Source: Strongyloides papillosus
Taxonomy: Eukaryota; Nematoda; Chromadorea; Rhabditida; Strongyloididae
Direction of reading: 5' to 3'
Length of the DNA stretch: 64,000 nt
Assembly (NCBI GenBank): GCA_005656395.1
Contig: SRSI01000071.1
Coordinates: 868,001-932,000, forward strand
Shown: in pieces, positions 42,488 to 54,570 of the stretch
Numbering within the stretch: position 1 is the stretch's first letter
Layout of the letters: each line of letters begins with the position of its first letter
Notes under the pieces: generated by a model
The model's database searches: none
What the model saw: the letters and a program-made list of their open reading frames with translations, nothing else
What the model was told of the DNA's origin: nothing
Position numbers and translations under genes: made by a program

Positions 42488-44227
42488 AGGTTGTTAATTA
42501 ATATTATTCTTATTAAAAGCAATTGAAGGAACAAAAATATTAATATTATAGATGTATTACAACATCAAAACTTTTATATTTGATCTTTTATGTGAATAAA
42601 TTTTTGTCTCTTTATCCCCCTACATATAAAATTATTCCTTTTTCTTCTTTAGTCTCATCAGCAGCTGACGGTCATTTAAGTTGCTCTTATCAGTCAAATA
42701 GGTGGTAACTATTTAATTTTAATATTTTACACATTATACATACAAAATATAACATTATTAAAATTTAAAAGAATATTATATGATTTTTAAGAGATCAAAA
42801 TATATAAACAGACAAAAATAACATAATAATAGTAAAGTTTATGCAATATATCATAAAATTTTAATAATAAAATAATATATATGATTAAAATTTTATGATA
42901 ATAATTTTTAATCACAAAAGGAAAAGTAGTAGTATAATTACTAAAGAAAAAGGAAGTTGATATTGATATTTTTTGAAAGATCAATTAAATATTTGATTTT
43001 TGTAATATATGAGACACATAATATTAACAAAATATTAGGGGAACATTAAAATAAAAGTTTATAAAGAAAAATAATATAATTTTTGATAAGTTAATATCAG
43101 TGCATATATGTAAATAACAACCATTGACATAAGGCTTTTATATATAAAATAATGTTGGTAAAAAATATAATAAATATAAAGAAATTTATTAAGAATAAGC
43201 ATATGGTAAAAAAATTAACTTATTAACTTTTGTGTTTGATAGAATAATTGTTAAGTATAGTGCAGAAGTTATCAAAAATGTGAAAAGGTTTCTATCCTTT
43301 TTTGTCATGATACATGGATTTTTCTCATTAACATATGCCCCGAACTTTATTTATAAATGGTAATCGTATAAAATTTTTTGCAGATTTGTCACACAAGGGA
43401 ACATAGTTTCAAGATAAAATAATCTTTGAATTTTTAAATTAGTATAGCTCTATTTTTTTGATAACATATGTTACGGTATATTTTCTTATAAATTCATAAA
43501 ATTGAAAAAATGTGTGTATAAATTTTTTTTTAAAAAACTTTTATCACAATTACCCTTTTAAACATATTTCCTTTTTTCAATGTTTGTAATGTTGTTATAC
43601 TTTTTTAATATTTTAAATTACATTATTCAATCAAAGGAGTGTACATATCTTCTATAAGTATAACAAATCTGAAGATTGGAAGTATTATTTTTTGATAAGA
43701 CATTACTAAATTGTGGGTATAGTAATTCAATATCATACTCCTTATCATTTAACTATTTTTAAATTTTATAAGATAATAAAGTGGTGTATTCGTATTTTTG
43801 TTATACTTACAAATTTTCAATGAGCGGATTTAAATTTTTTTACCAATTTTTAAGGAGTGAGAGATATTGATAAGGATAGATAGACTGGTAAACTAATGAA
43901 AAACAAATGTGTGACGAAAGGAGGAAGGAAAAAAAGGAGTGACGAGGAATTGTAACATCCAATGAAGGAAGAACGTAGTTAAATCCATTATCCTATAACT
44001 ATTAAGAACATTATTTTGTAATTAGGAAAAATTCCTGGAGAAGATTTCTAATTAGTTACATAGATAGAGATGTAAAATTAGAGTTTCAGTCTCTATTTGC
44101 GAACAAACGAGTTCATAATATAATAATTAACGTTTTAAATTAAAGTTTGCATACAATTGAAAATTGAAAGTAAATAAAGTTAACCAATAAAATATTCCAA
44201 AATGTGGTTTTTTCTTGATGTAGATAT

Positions 44228-45265
44228 TTAACGTCTGGTTCCATCTTCGAAGAAGATTCCTCCATCGATGGCGCAATATTTTGGACAGATACCTTTTTCT
44301 CCTGGTACTCCGACTTCTCCAGCTTCCCCTGGAGGTCCTTGTGGTCCTGGTGGTCCCATATCACCTTCTGGTCCAGTTGGTCCTTTTGGTCCTGCTGGTC
44401 CGTCTGGTCCATCACTTCCTGGTGGTCCTGTTGGTCCTTGTGGTCCTGGATTTCCTGGTTCTCCTGCAGGTCCTGGTTCTCCAATAACTGGTGATTCGTT
44501 AGCGGCTGGATCTCCGGGAGGTCCGCTTGGTCCTGGTTGACCAACTTCGCCGTGTGGTCCTGGAGGTCCTCTTGGACCGTTCTCTCCTGGGGTCCCGTCT
44601 TCACCTGGTTTTCCTGGTAATCCTGGTGTTCCTGGTTCTCCTGGGAATCCTGGTGGTCCTGGAGGGCCAGGAGGTCCTGGTGGGCATGGATGACATGGTG
44701 GTGGTGTTGCTGGTTCACATGGTTGAACAGGTGGAAGTCCAGGATTACCAGATATTCCAGGTGCTCCAGGTTTTCCTGGTTTTCCAGCTTTCCCTGGTGG
44801 ACCAGCTGGTCCTGGTGGTCCTGGAAGACAACATCCATCACAAGCAGAGGTATCTACTGCTGATGATGATGATGATGCAGCTGAGACGGCTGTTGCTGCA
44901 GGTCCTGATGAATGGCCTCCTTTTCCAGCATCATAACCACCACCACCAACTCCAGCATCGTATGCAGCACTACGTGCAGTTCTGTTCTTTGGATCAATTA
45001 CAAATGTTCTTAGTTGGTTTACTTCTGACCAAATATCTTTAGCTGACCCCTAAGTATGATAGTAATTAAAAGGAATATAACAATAAACTTTAATAAAACT
45101 TACTTTACAGAATGTCATCTCTGTATTCATTTGTTTCTTAACATGACTAACAAAATTGTAAACCATAGGAAGAGTAACGCATACTGATAACACTGCTACA
45201 AAAGAGAATGTTACAGCAGCATATGCAACAAATCTGTACGCCTTTATACGACTTTCAGATTCCAT
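44228..45265 (-). CDS. Cuticle collagen (upstream paralogue of a tandem pair)
   Basis: Two minus-strand exons, 45265-45104 and 45049-44228, with a 54-bp intron, encode 327 residues. The N-terminal cuticle-collagen domain (54 residues, one exon) carries a membrane segment [20 protein letters not shown], and exon 2 starts [14 protein letters not shown] furin/subtilisin-type site RTAR lies at residues 77-80 and is followed by a Gly/Ser/Ala-rich spacer. Then come Gly-X-Y blocks separated by cysteine clusters ([18 protein letters not shown]) and the conserved tail [20 protein letters not shown]. This is the standard layout of nematode cuticle collagens, which trimerise, are cleaved and disulfide-linked in the cuticle. 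A TATA box lies about 65 nt upstream. It is closely related to the gene at 48561-49536, with the same intron position and RTAR position. The 45265 ATG is the first in frame; the codons before it lack an ATG. Confidence 0.95.
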
Positions 45266-45329
45266 GACTTTAAATACTAAAAACACCAGGAATGAAAGTG
45301 TGTTTGATGATTTGATAGATATTTGATAC

Positions 45330-45339
45330 CCTTTTATAC
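45330..45339 (-). promoter_or_regulatory. TATA box of the first collagen gene
   Basis: GGTATAAAAGGG on the minus strand lies about 65 nt before the ATG. A similar TATATAAGGG precedes the paralogue. Confidence 0.5.
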
Positions 45340-47376
45340 CAATTTATACAGCTAACCATTTTTGTTGTTTTTGGCGTAAAAAACCGGGTCGCTTGAACTA
45401 GTTATTGTTCTCCTTTATGTCATAATATCTTCTTCTCCCTACAGCAGTAATGAGATATGGATGTTGATGAAATAGAAAAAAAAATTATGTATTTTTAATA
45501 AAACTTATATCTAGTGAAACATTATTAATTTTTTCTTTTTATCTCTCTTAATACAATTCTATATTATTTTTTACCCTGTCAAGAAGGATGTTATGTATTT
45601 TTCTTTAACAATATTTATAATAATATTTTTTTGTTTGTATATCAAGAAAAATTTTTTTAATTCGAACAAGGTTCCGTTTTTACTGTAATCTTGTCCTCTC
45701 TTCAAGAAACAACCATTAGTTTTGATTATTTTTTTGTTTTATATATCTCTTAATTTTTTACCCTGTTATAATAATGTGATTTATTGGAGATGGATAAAAA
45801 AATAAATGATAACAATATCAATTGACGTAAAAATATTCGTTATGATATTTTTTTATCAAAATAAGGTAGGGAAAAAAAAAATATGTAGAAGTTAAATATA
45901 ACTATTTTGTTCTTTGTTATGGAAAGAAATCGTAGTGTTTTAGAATAAATGCGGTGCACTTTATAGAATTTATTTAATTTTATATTTAATTTACATGCTT
46001 CATTATATTCAATTATTATCTTTATTTTATTTGTTTTTAAAATTAATGGTTTAATTGTTAGAAAGTTCAAACTAAAAAGATTATAATTCCTTGCTGTTAT
46101 CATTTGTTTTGTGAATTAATATTATTTTAAAAAATATATTTTTTTAATATCTATGAGTTTCTTTGAAAGTTATTAAATAATATTAAAAATTATTAGCTTT
46201 ACTAAACTACGGTAATAATGGCTTATGGAATTAATGTTAAATGAAACATTTTAGTTACTAAATTATGATACTTTTATATGTGCATAATTATCAGTGTACA
46301 TTAATTCCTTGTGGAATTGGAACTAATTGATTATTAATCATAAGCACCTTAAATAATTTTTATATTATTTTAAAGATTAAAAAGTTATTTAAATAATAAA
46401 ATAATTATTGGTTAGCATTGGAATTTTGTCATAGTTTATCCACAACTTGTAAATAATATAAGTTGCCTTGGTAACTTTCATTAAATAAAAGGATAGAATG
46501 CAAAAAAAATAAATTCACATATTACCACCTTTTAGAAGTGTGGTAAATATATGTATATGAAAATGCTAGAACACTCATAAGGTATTTAAAAAAGTATATG
46601 ATAAGAGAAACTTTCGAGATTTTTTCAGTAACATGTCATTAAGTTAATATATAATGTTGTTAGACAAAAAATATATTTTACATACTAAAATAATATATAT
46701 TATGTATATATATGTATAGGTTGCCTTGGAGTTTAATTATTATGCTCATTTGAATTAATGAAAACACTAGTTGCAGTTTAAAGAGTAAAGTACATGCCTT
46801 ATTTTTATTAATTGTATTTAAAATTAATTTTAATGCTGGTATAATGGAACAAATAAAATCCTTTATTGTCCTTACATTACATTATTCTGATTTTTTTATA
46901 TTTTGTTTTTTTACACTTATTGCGACAATCTTGTATTTTAATTTAGTTAATGTATATTTTTCATTTTAATGATAATCCTTATCATTCTAAATAGTGATAA
47001 GTAAGGGATATATTTTAGATTTATTAAATTTTCGAAATAAAACTATTCATATAAAAATCTTTTCATCATTTAAATTTATTTTACTAGTATTTTTCTCAGA
47101 TATGCATCGTATTTTCTAAAAAGAATATATCTATGATAACCAAAAACAATATTAATAACATTACGTCTACCATAAATTTATCACATCGATCTTGATTTGC
47201 ATTCTATATCATTTTTAATACCACCACATGTCGTAATTTCACAGACAATTTTTTTAAAAACATTATTGCTTTTAATCTAATTGTATGTGCGCAAAGATTA
47301 ATAAATATAATTTTAATTAATGAAAATATTTTCTTTCTAGTATATTCAGGCATTCTTTATCTACACAACAAGAAGA
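45340..47376. other. Divergent intergenic region, no gene seen
   Basis: This AT-rich sequence lies between the collagen (-) and the mucin-like gene (+). A strong 3' splice site (TTTTCTTTCTAG) ends at 47340, 36 nt before the ATG at 47377, and fits spliced-leader addition. Nothing else was recognised. Confidence 0.5.
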
Positions 47377-47764
47377 ATGAATTTTAAATTTGCTGCTGTA
47401 ACTTTCTCAATTTTTATATTGGCAGCCATCATTGCCCTTGGAACATCACAGTCTGTATGTTTTATTTCCTTTAATTAACCTTTTTCTGTTAAAACATCCA
47501 TTTTAGTCAACCACAACAATGCGTAGTACTGTTGTATCATCCACAAGTATGCCAACAAATGGGGGAAACAATAATTCAATGAGTAATAATAGTACAAATA
47601 CAGGAGGTAACGGAAGTTTAACAACCAAAGGAGTGGTTGTATCTGCTACAACAGAAGCTTTAATAACAACAACAAAAGGAATATCCACTGTATTACCATC
47701 TATATGTGTTATTTTTGTATCATTTTTAATTGCTAATCTTTCTATTCACTCTATCCTCATTTAA
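47377..47764 (+). CDS. Small Ser/Thr/Asn-rich, probably GPI-anchored surface protein
   Basis: Two exons, 47377-47454 and 47507-47764, with a 52-bp intron (GTATGT...TTTTAG) in phase 0, encode 111 residues. Residues 1-24 are a signal peptide (FAAVTFSIFILAAIIALGTS). The middle is dominated by Ser, Thr, Asn and Gly (SSTSMPTNGGNNNSMSNNST), with several N-glycosylation sequons and likely O-glycosylation. The last about 25 residues are hydrophobic (VLPSICVIFVSFLIA), as in GPI-attachment signals. No domain is recognised. It is likely a short mucin-like surface protein. It lies between two collagen genes, but on the other strand, so a shared function is not implied. The start is supported by the good acceptor just upstream and by the signal peptide. 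Confidence 0.7.
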
Positions 47765-48560
47765 CTATGATTTTTTTATGCACTAGTTTATCATAACTTC
47801 TTCCAACATCCTCTATTTCTTCTCCCTTATTTCGCAACGTTTCTATTTGGATGTTTTGAAAAATCACTCCTATAATGAAGCCCTAATTCATTTCTATACA
47901 GTCCACAAAACTTTTTTATGACAATTTTATGTCATAGAAAAAACAAAAAAAAGCACTTATATTAAATATTATCTCATAAATTAGCTTTATAATGCCCCTT
48001 TATAGACACATATTATAAAAATATACTTAGAGACAGTATTATAATTCTTATAATTGTTATTCTTTTTTATGTAAACTTTTTCTTTATTTCATGGCAGAAA
48101 ACAACACTTTCAATACAGTGGTTTTTTTGCAGTCGACATAAATTTTCTTAAATTGAGTATATCAACTATTTTATTATGTAATTCTCTGTCATTTTTATAT
48201 TCATTATTATTTTTAGATTATCTTAAATAAAATTTATGCCCCCACAAGTTAACCTTAATTTATAAATATATACACCTATTTAAAAGGATCATTATTATTA
48301 TATACAAAAAAAATAATCATAAATATTTGATTAACATAGAATAAATATAAAGTTACTATACATCTTGATATAGATTAATTGGTATGCAATGTAGGTTAGT
48401 AAAGGTAATTAATTGCAATTATATCTTAATTGAAACTTATTTATAAAAAAAAGTAGGGAAGAATTGACAAAGTGAAAAAATGGTACAAAAATTTTAAAAT
48501 TCAATATAAAATTATCTCTTTCAAAGTATAAAAATTGTTGAGTCACACGAAAGGTAATTT
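47765..48560. other. Convergent spacer, no gene seen
   Basis: This tail-to-tail spacer lies between the mucin-like gene and the second collagen. It is AT-rich and no gene or RNA was recognised. Confidence 0.5.
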
Positions 48561-49536
48561 TTAGCGACGTCGTGTACCATCTTCAAAGAATACACCTCCA
48601 TCAATAGCACAATATTTTGGACAAATTCCTCTCTCTCCCGGAGGCCCTTGAGGTCCTGGTTGGCCTGGGTTCCCTGGCTGACCATCCTGACCAGGCAAGC
48701 CGTCAGGACCTGGTGGTCCTTTTGGTCCTGGTTGTCCTGGAGATCCTGGTTGGCCTGGAGCTCCTGGTGGTCCTGGAGGTCCTTGAGATCCTGGTTCGCC
48801 AGGCACTCCAGGTTCGCCAGGTATAAGTGGTTCATTTGGTGCAGGTGTACCGGGTTCTCCTGGGATTCCTGGAACTCCTGGCTCTCCAGGTGGTCCTGGT
48901 GGTCCTTTTGGACCTGATTCTCCTGGTGGTGCATCAACACCTGGGTTTCCTGGCTGACCTGGTGTTCCTGGTTCTCCCGGTGGTCCTGGTTGACCTGGTG
49001 GTCCAGGTGGCCCTTGTGGACATGGTTTGCAAGGTGGAGGTGTTGTAGGTTCGCATGGTTGAAGCGGTGGTTTTCCTGGATTGCCAGGCATACCAGGTGC
49101 TCCTGGCTTTCCTGGTCTTCCAGGTTTTCCCGGGGTTCCTGGCGGGCCAGGAGGTCCAGGTAGACAGCATCCATCACATTGTCCGCCGATATTTGTATTT
49201 CCTACTCCAGCTGAACTTACTGAAGATCCCGCATACCCTGCAGCTCTTGCAGTACGATTGTTAGCTAAGATGGGTAGTGATTTCAATTGATTAACCTCAG
49301 CCCAAATATCTTCTGCTGAACCCTAAAAATTAGTGTCGTTTTTAGTTAGGAAATATTTTACAATTTTTTGGTACCTTGCAATAGAGTATTTCAGCATTCA
49401 TTTGTTTCTTTACATGATAAACATAATTATAGACCAAGGGTAATGTAACACAAACTGATAAAACAGCTACAACAGAAAATGTTACAGCAGAATAAGCAAC
49501 AAAACGATATGCCTTAATCCTGCATTCCAGATCCAT
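48561..49536 (-). CDS. Cuticle collagen (second paralogue of a tandem pair)
   Basis: Two minus-strand exons, 49536-49375 and 49322-48561, with a 52-bp intron, encode 307 residues. Exon 1 is again exactly 54 residues ([20 protein letters not shown]...), and the cleavage site RTAR is again at residues 77-80. The spacer is shorter than in the other copy. Cysteine clusters CDGCC and [13 protein letters not shown] separate the Gly-X-Y blocks, and the C-terminus is [21 protein letters not shown]. Exon lengths, intron position and tail identity show a tandem duplication with the 44228-45265 gene. Expected product: a secreted structural collagen of the body-wall cuticle, made by the hypodermis in moult cycles. 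TATATAAGGG lies about 185 nt before the ATG. Confidence 0.95.
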
Positions 49537-49715
49537 GATATTAGTATTGGGTAATTATTGTTATAGACACACTAATAAGTGAATTTTTATAGTAAATACT
49601 TTATAAAATAACTATGAATTTTTAGAATAATATTCCTTGAAAAAAGAATAACTAGAAAAAAATTAAGATATTTGTGTTTTGTTGAAAATGATGTGAAGTC
49701 AAAAGACACTCAGCC

Positions 49716-49724
49716 CTTATATAG
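49716..49724 (-). promoter_or_regulatory. TATA box of the second collagen gene
   Basis: CTATATAAGGG reads on the minus strand, matching the TATAAAAGGG of the paralogue, though further from the ATG (about 185 nt). Confidence 0.4.
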
Positions 49725-49736
49725 TAATTTTATAAA

Positions 49737-50801
49737 TGGAATGGTTCCATCCATTACAATAATAATATTATTATTATTTTTCATTTGAAATTTCAAATAC
49801 TTTACCTTCCAACCGGTTGAGATATAGATGAATTTATTTTTTTTCCTTTTAAATATATATGTGATTACTAAAAGATTCCCTCTGTTGTATCATTTAGGAG
49901 TTATTTAAAATATATTTATTTTTATATAAAGACGTCTTACAACTGGCAATTTAATCATCTTATCTTTGATTTAATATGGTTAAAGTCGTCAAAATAATCA
50001 GAGAAGATAGAAAAAACCTCACAGTATGAAAATCTTTTTTATCTGCCGCAGGGTGTTATTTAAAAGTAGAGTAAAAAATTTTTTTATTGTAATATAGAAG
50101 AAATATTTATTGAGTGAATTAAATTATTATGATTAAGTATATATATATGTCTTTTTAATAAATCATTTACAACAATAATAATATTTATCAAGATATCGCA
50201 ATTGAATTACTTTAAATGGTTTAAATAATTTTAATTTTCATTGAAATTTTCACAGAGGAGTCTGTCTTAGAAGATTACTTTAAAGTTGCAATTTTATTTG
50301 CAAAAATAACTATAAAAATAATGTTAAGGCTTTTAATTTCATTAAAAAAATTTGTTAATATATGTATTTTTAATTATAAAAAATAATGGGCTTCGTAAAA
50401 AAATTCATTTACATGTTTGATAAATAAATATAGTCTCTCAATCTGCCTACAGGATTTATTTTTGTTAACACCATTAAAAATATCGGACAAAAAAGAATTT
50501 ATTTACATAACTGATAAGAACTTTAACACTGCTACAATGCAAACAGTCTTTTTGATAGACATATGGGTCTTCACTAAGTAATACAGTTATTTTAAGTAAC
50601 TAAGAAATAACAAAAAACTTTGATATTTTGGTCGGAGATTGAACTTTTATTCATTAATAAAATGAATTAGAAAGTTAAGCAGAATTCTCTAATTATTTTT
50701 CCTTTATAATTTCAATTTTAAACTTTTGAGTAATTTTTATATTATTGTAAAAGTTTTTTTGTTACAGCTGATATACTGATATTATTTTTATTGTTATTAA
50801 T
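49737..50801. other. Divergent intergenic region
   Basis: No gene was seen. A strong acceptor (TTTTTTTGTTACAG) ends at 50767, 34 nt before the ATG at 50802, and is a likely trans-splice or 5'UTR splice site for the nuclear receptor. Confidence 0.5.
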
Positions 50802-52646
50802 ATGTGCAGTAATTATATTCATTCGGACTATGAAAATAATAAATTTAGTATCAAAAGAAATTGTGCTGTTTGTGGCGATTCACCAGCAAAGATTCACTAT
50901 GGTGTATTAGCTTGTTTTGGTTGTAAAGGATTTTTTAGAAGAGCTGTTAAGGAAGGTAAAAATAAATATGTCTGCAGATATAATAAGAATTGTAATGTCG
51001 ACAAATGTATGTTTATTTTCAATTCTTTTTTTATATTCTTTATAAAAATAGACGTTAGAAACAGTTGTAGGTATTGCCGTTTCAAGAAATGTCTTTTTGT
51101 TGGGATGGATCCAAAATCTGTCCGTCCAAACAGGGAACAGGTACTTTTTGAAAATAAATCAAAGATAATTGATTTTCAAAGTAATTCACTCGATAATAAC
51201 TACAAAAGACTGACATCCTTACAAAATTTATCACTATCTGGAAATTTGTTTTTTAACAAAGCAATTGATGATTGTGAAAGTTTGATGAGAAAATCACTTG
51301 AAAATTTACACAATAATTACTCCCTTCAACAATATAATAATTTATCATTAAAAGGATTAATAAGTTATCGTTTACTTACAATTCATTATGAAGATGATGA
51401 AGAGAATCATAATGGAGTGGAGGAAAATTTTAATTATAGTAATTATTCAATTCTGAACACAGAAAAACTATCCTCAGAGGTATTGTCGTTATGGAAGATT
51501 ATTTTTACTATTGATATGATAAATAATTTAGTAAACTTAAGTTCCAAAATAGATTTGGAGTCATCGATTACAATGGAAGATAAAGTTGCAATTGTACAAA
51601 CTTGTTTTCCAAGGGTTTTATTGTTGTTGGTTTTATTTAATAAAAAACAAAATGAAAATGAATTGTTGAAATTTTTAAAATAGTAAGTTGATATTTGCTT
51701 TTTAAAAAAATTTTTAGTGATACTTCCCTATGTGATTATTTAAAAAATGAATCCCTAACTCCACTAATGAGATATTGTTCCTCATGCGTAACTGATGAAA
51801 AGGTTGCTTTTTATTTAATATCTATTACATTAATGGATCCAGGTAGGGAATATATCTTTTTGTGGATTTCATCGTACTTTGTTAGATATCGTCGGCATCC
51901 GACCATTAGCCTCAAAAACAATTTCGAATATACGTCTATTGCTATTTGAAGAATTAAGTGAATATCTTAAAAATATTCAAATGATCGAAAGTACTAATAA
52001 AGTAAATATTTTATCACTTATTTTTTACACAGCACCTATAATCGTTTACGCAAAACGCTTGCGTAGGGAACTTGAATTACAAATGAATGCACAATTTTTG
52101 AACTGCAATAACATTAAGCATTATGAAGTTTTTAAAGATATTATTATGGAGGATAAAAACAATTTTTTATTTTTTAATACACAAACTGATGAAGAATCAC
52201 TAAAAGTAGTATCGACGAATAACAATGACGTCAATTATTACCATTTTTCGGAAGATTTAAATAATATCAACAATACTATAGATGATAGTCAAAAAAAAAG
52301 AATAAGCATTCCAAAATTGGAAGTTGGTGATAATTTTCATTTTCAAAGGCCTACATTTTTGGAAATTCCTTCTTCTACCTTTTCAGTCCCACAGAATATA
52401 AAAAAGGTCGACATTAAACCAGAAAACAATATAAATGGGGAATCAAAAACAAATTATAAATTTCCATTAACACTTACAAAATCAATTGAAGAAATGTTAC
52501 GTATTCCAAACTGCAGTGATTTTAATCAATCACTCATGAATCCATTAAATAACATTGATTGGGCAGACATTGGTATGAGTACACCAGCTTTTGATAGAGA
52601 TATTGTATCAAAATTTTTCCCAGGATACCTTGCCAATATAAAATAG
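50802..52646 (+). CDS. Nuclear hormone receptor, nematode supplementary (HNF4-derived) type
   Basis: Four exons, 50802-51006, 51052-51682, 51718-51842 and 51886-52646, encode 573 residues; the introns are 45, 35 and 43 bp. The DNA-binding domain near the N-terminus (about residues 20-85) has [21 protein letters not shown]-box [10 protein letters not shown], and, across intron 1, [21 protein letters not shown], which completes the second zinc finger. The linker [11 protein letters not shown] is typical of the HNF4-derived nematode receptors (usual consensus AVxPDRD). The remaining exons form a diverged ligand-binding domain; [20 protein letters not shown] spans the last intron and matches the helix 8-9 region of the family. 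It is expected to be a nuclear transcription factor; ligand and target are unknown. The exact orthologue cannot be named. Exon 2 runs into a stop without splicing, which supports the 35-bp intron. Confidence 0.88.
51007..51051 (+). other. 45-bp intron with no stop codon, inside the second zinc finger
   Basis: GTATGT...AATAG is a multiple of three and open in the coding frame, so retention would insert about 15 hydrophobic residues within the DNA-binding domain. Splicing gives the conserved finger ([10 protein letters not shown]) and is clearly the main form. Confidence 0.8.
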
Positions 52647-54485
52647 TTCTTTTAATTTTAAACCTTATCATTTTAAAAGGAATGCGTTTAGTTGATTCTT
52701 CTTGTTTTTATTCTTTTTATTTTTTTTTATAAATGAATACCAAACATTTATCATTTTTTACACTTTTTTATGTCTTGAAATGATAACAATTTATGTCGAC
52801 ATAATTACTAATCTTTTACAAACAATATTATTTAAGTATTCCTTTTTATACTCTTTAATATATGGAAAAATAAAAGTTTACAGGAGTTAAATAAACAAAC
52901 TTGTTAAAATAATATTTATTTAATGGTTGTCTAACTCTAATGAATGTAATATAAAAAATTGAGACAAAAAAGTGCGTAGAAACTACCATTGTTTTTTATT
53001 TTTAGATAAAAGATGGCAGTTAATTTAAAAAAAGTATGAAGTACTTTGGATTATATTTGCACTTGTTGTCAAACAGAAATGATAATATAATAACTAATCA
53101 ATATTGAAATTTTTGTTTGTCACAAAATATATTTCATATAATTCTTAAGGGATCTAAAAATCACTAGTGATTGACTTATCCACAACTATTATCGTTACAT
53201 GTAATTTTCTTAGTGTAATAAAATGTTAACAGTTTAGTACTTGATTTATTTGTTAAAAACGTTTTAATGTGGTTGTTATTTTATTTTGAAGGTTCTCTTT
53301 TACAATAAAATATAAAACGGTAAAGAGATAGTTCATCATATTGTTTAAAAAATATCTAACATTTAAAAACTCTTTAATATTTTTTGTAAAATTTAAGTAA
53401 AAAGAACTAAATTTTCTTTAATGCAATAAATATACAATTTTCAGGCTGTTTCATGTAACTTTACTCTTAGTTAAACGTGTAATAACTTTTATATAAAAAG
53501 CATAGTTATAATTAACTCTCTGTTTCGTTACCCTAAAAAAAATATTTGGAAAAATTAAGAACCTTAATGGTGTAATGAAATTATGTGAAGCATGAACTTA
53601 AAAGTTGATAAGGGAGCAACAGCTTTGAGGCAAATATTATCAAAATTACTGCGAAGAAATTTTTCTATTACTTTACAATTTTTTACAAATGCAACCCAAA
53701 AGTCTTTGTGATTCTAACAAGTTGCTACATGTTTTACCTTTGATATGTCTATATTTTATATGCAAAAGGTAAAATTTATATTTATACAATTATCTATAAT
53801 AAATAAATACCACTATAGAAACAAAAAATATTAAATAAAAATAGAATTATATAAAAAGTAAATAGATATATTATTATTATTACATAAAGTTGATATCCCA
53901 ATAATCCTTTAATTAGTACAATGATCATATTATTTGTAGTCGGGGTTCAAAGGTCATTGAATTGCTTTAAGCGCATTTTTTTGGCAAGATACATCAGTTG
54001 TAAGATTGTATTGTGTATATATGTAAATTTAATTAAATCATAAATATTCTTAATATTTCCAATTATCTTCTTCACCTAGATAAAGGATTAAATCTAAATA
54101 TGTAATTTAGAATTTTTTTCTTTTTATCAATTAAACACAGTCTATCGATATATTAAATTAACATAGCTAATTAAAATACATCTTATAAATCAACTATTGA
54201 AATATTATCATTATATATTGAAATACCATTGCAACTTTTTTGTTAATTCTTCAATGCCATTTATCTTCATGTAATCTAAAATGAAGCTTGTTTAAATATA
54301 TCTAAAAAATTAAATTTTTTCAAATTGAATAGAGTTAAATTTTTATTATCAGTTAATCTAAAATATATGAATAAGAAAATAATATTTTATTATAAAATTA
54401 TTATTGCTGGTGTCTTATCCAACAAATACCCTACAACAATAAAATTATATATAGCAAAAAATTAAAAACACGAACACTTATTAAA
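52647..54485. other. Gene-poor AT-rich sequence
   Basis: Only AT-driven open frames of Phe/Ile/Tyr type are present (for example 52702-52890). No RNA gene or exon was supported. Confidence 0.5.
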
Positions 54486-54489
54486 ATTA

Positions 54490-54570
54490 ATTAACAAATT
54501 TATAAATAAATTCTGTTTGATAGGTTCTTCCATTCATTTTGGTTACTCCTTCCTCCCAACTTGATCTAAA
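54490..54570 (-). pseudogene. Possible terminal-exon remnant
   Basis: On the minus strand an acceptor-like ATTTAG is followed by an open stretch of about 26 codons ending in TAA. It reads SSWEEGVTKMNGRTYQTEFI and then YKFVN. The composition is protein-like and unlike the surroundings. No upstream exon that fits in phase was found, because the nearest candidate runs into a stop. The family is not recognised. Confidence 0.2.

Larger units (their letters stand above)
27280..44227. other. 17 kb gene-free tract, possible upstream regulatory DNA of the nhr-41-like gene
   Basis: No protein gene was supported on either strand; open frames here are short and of AT-driven composition (Phe, Ile, Tyr, Asn, Lys). 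The first acceptor of the nhr-41-like gene is at 27280 (minus), so part of this tract must be its first intron and promoter. Less AT-rich islands stand out at about 37700-37830, 38280-38420, 38860-39130, 41020-41120 and 42360-42490. A small CCACC/GGTGG hairpin is near 31553-31571. Confidence 0.6.

Noticed and set aside
44268..45042. Open frames antisense or out of frame to the collagen, some also Gly-Pro-rich
   Set aside because: The GGT/CCT repeat codons of collagen are open in most frames. The frame with the N-terminal collagen domain, RTAR site and conserved C-terminus is the real one.
48617..49290. Antisense open frames over the second collagen
   Set aside because: Same cause: repetitive Gly-X-Y codons read on the other strand.
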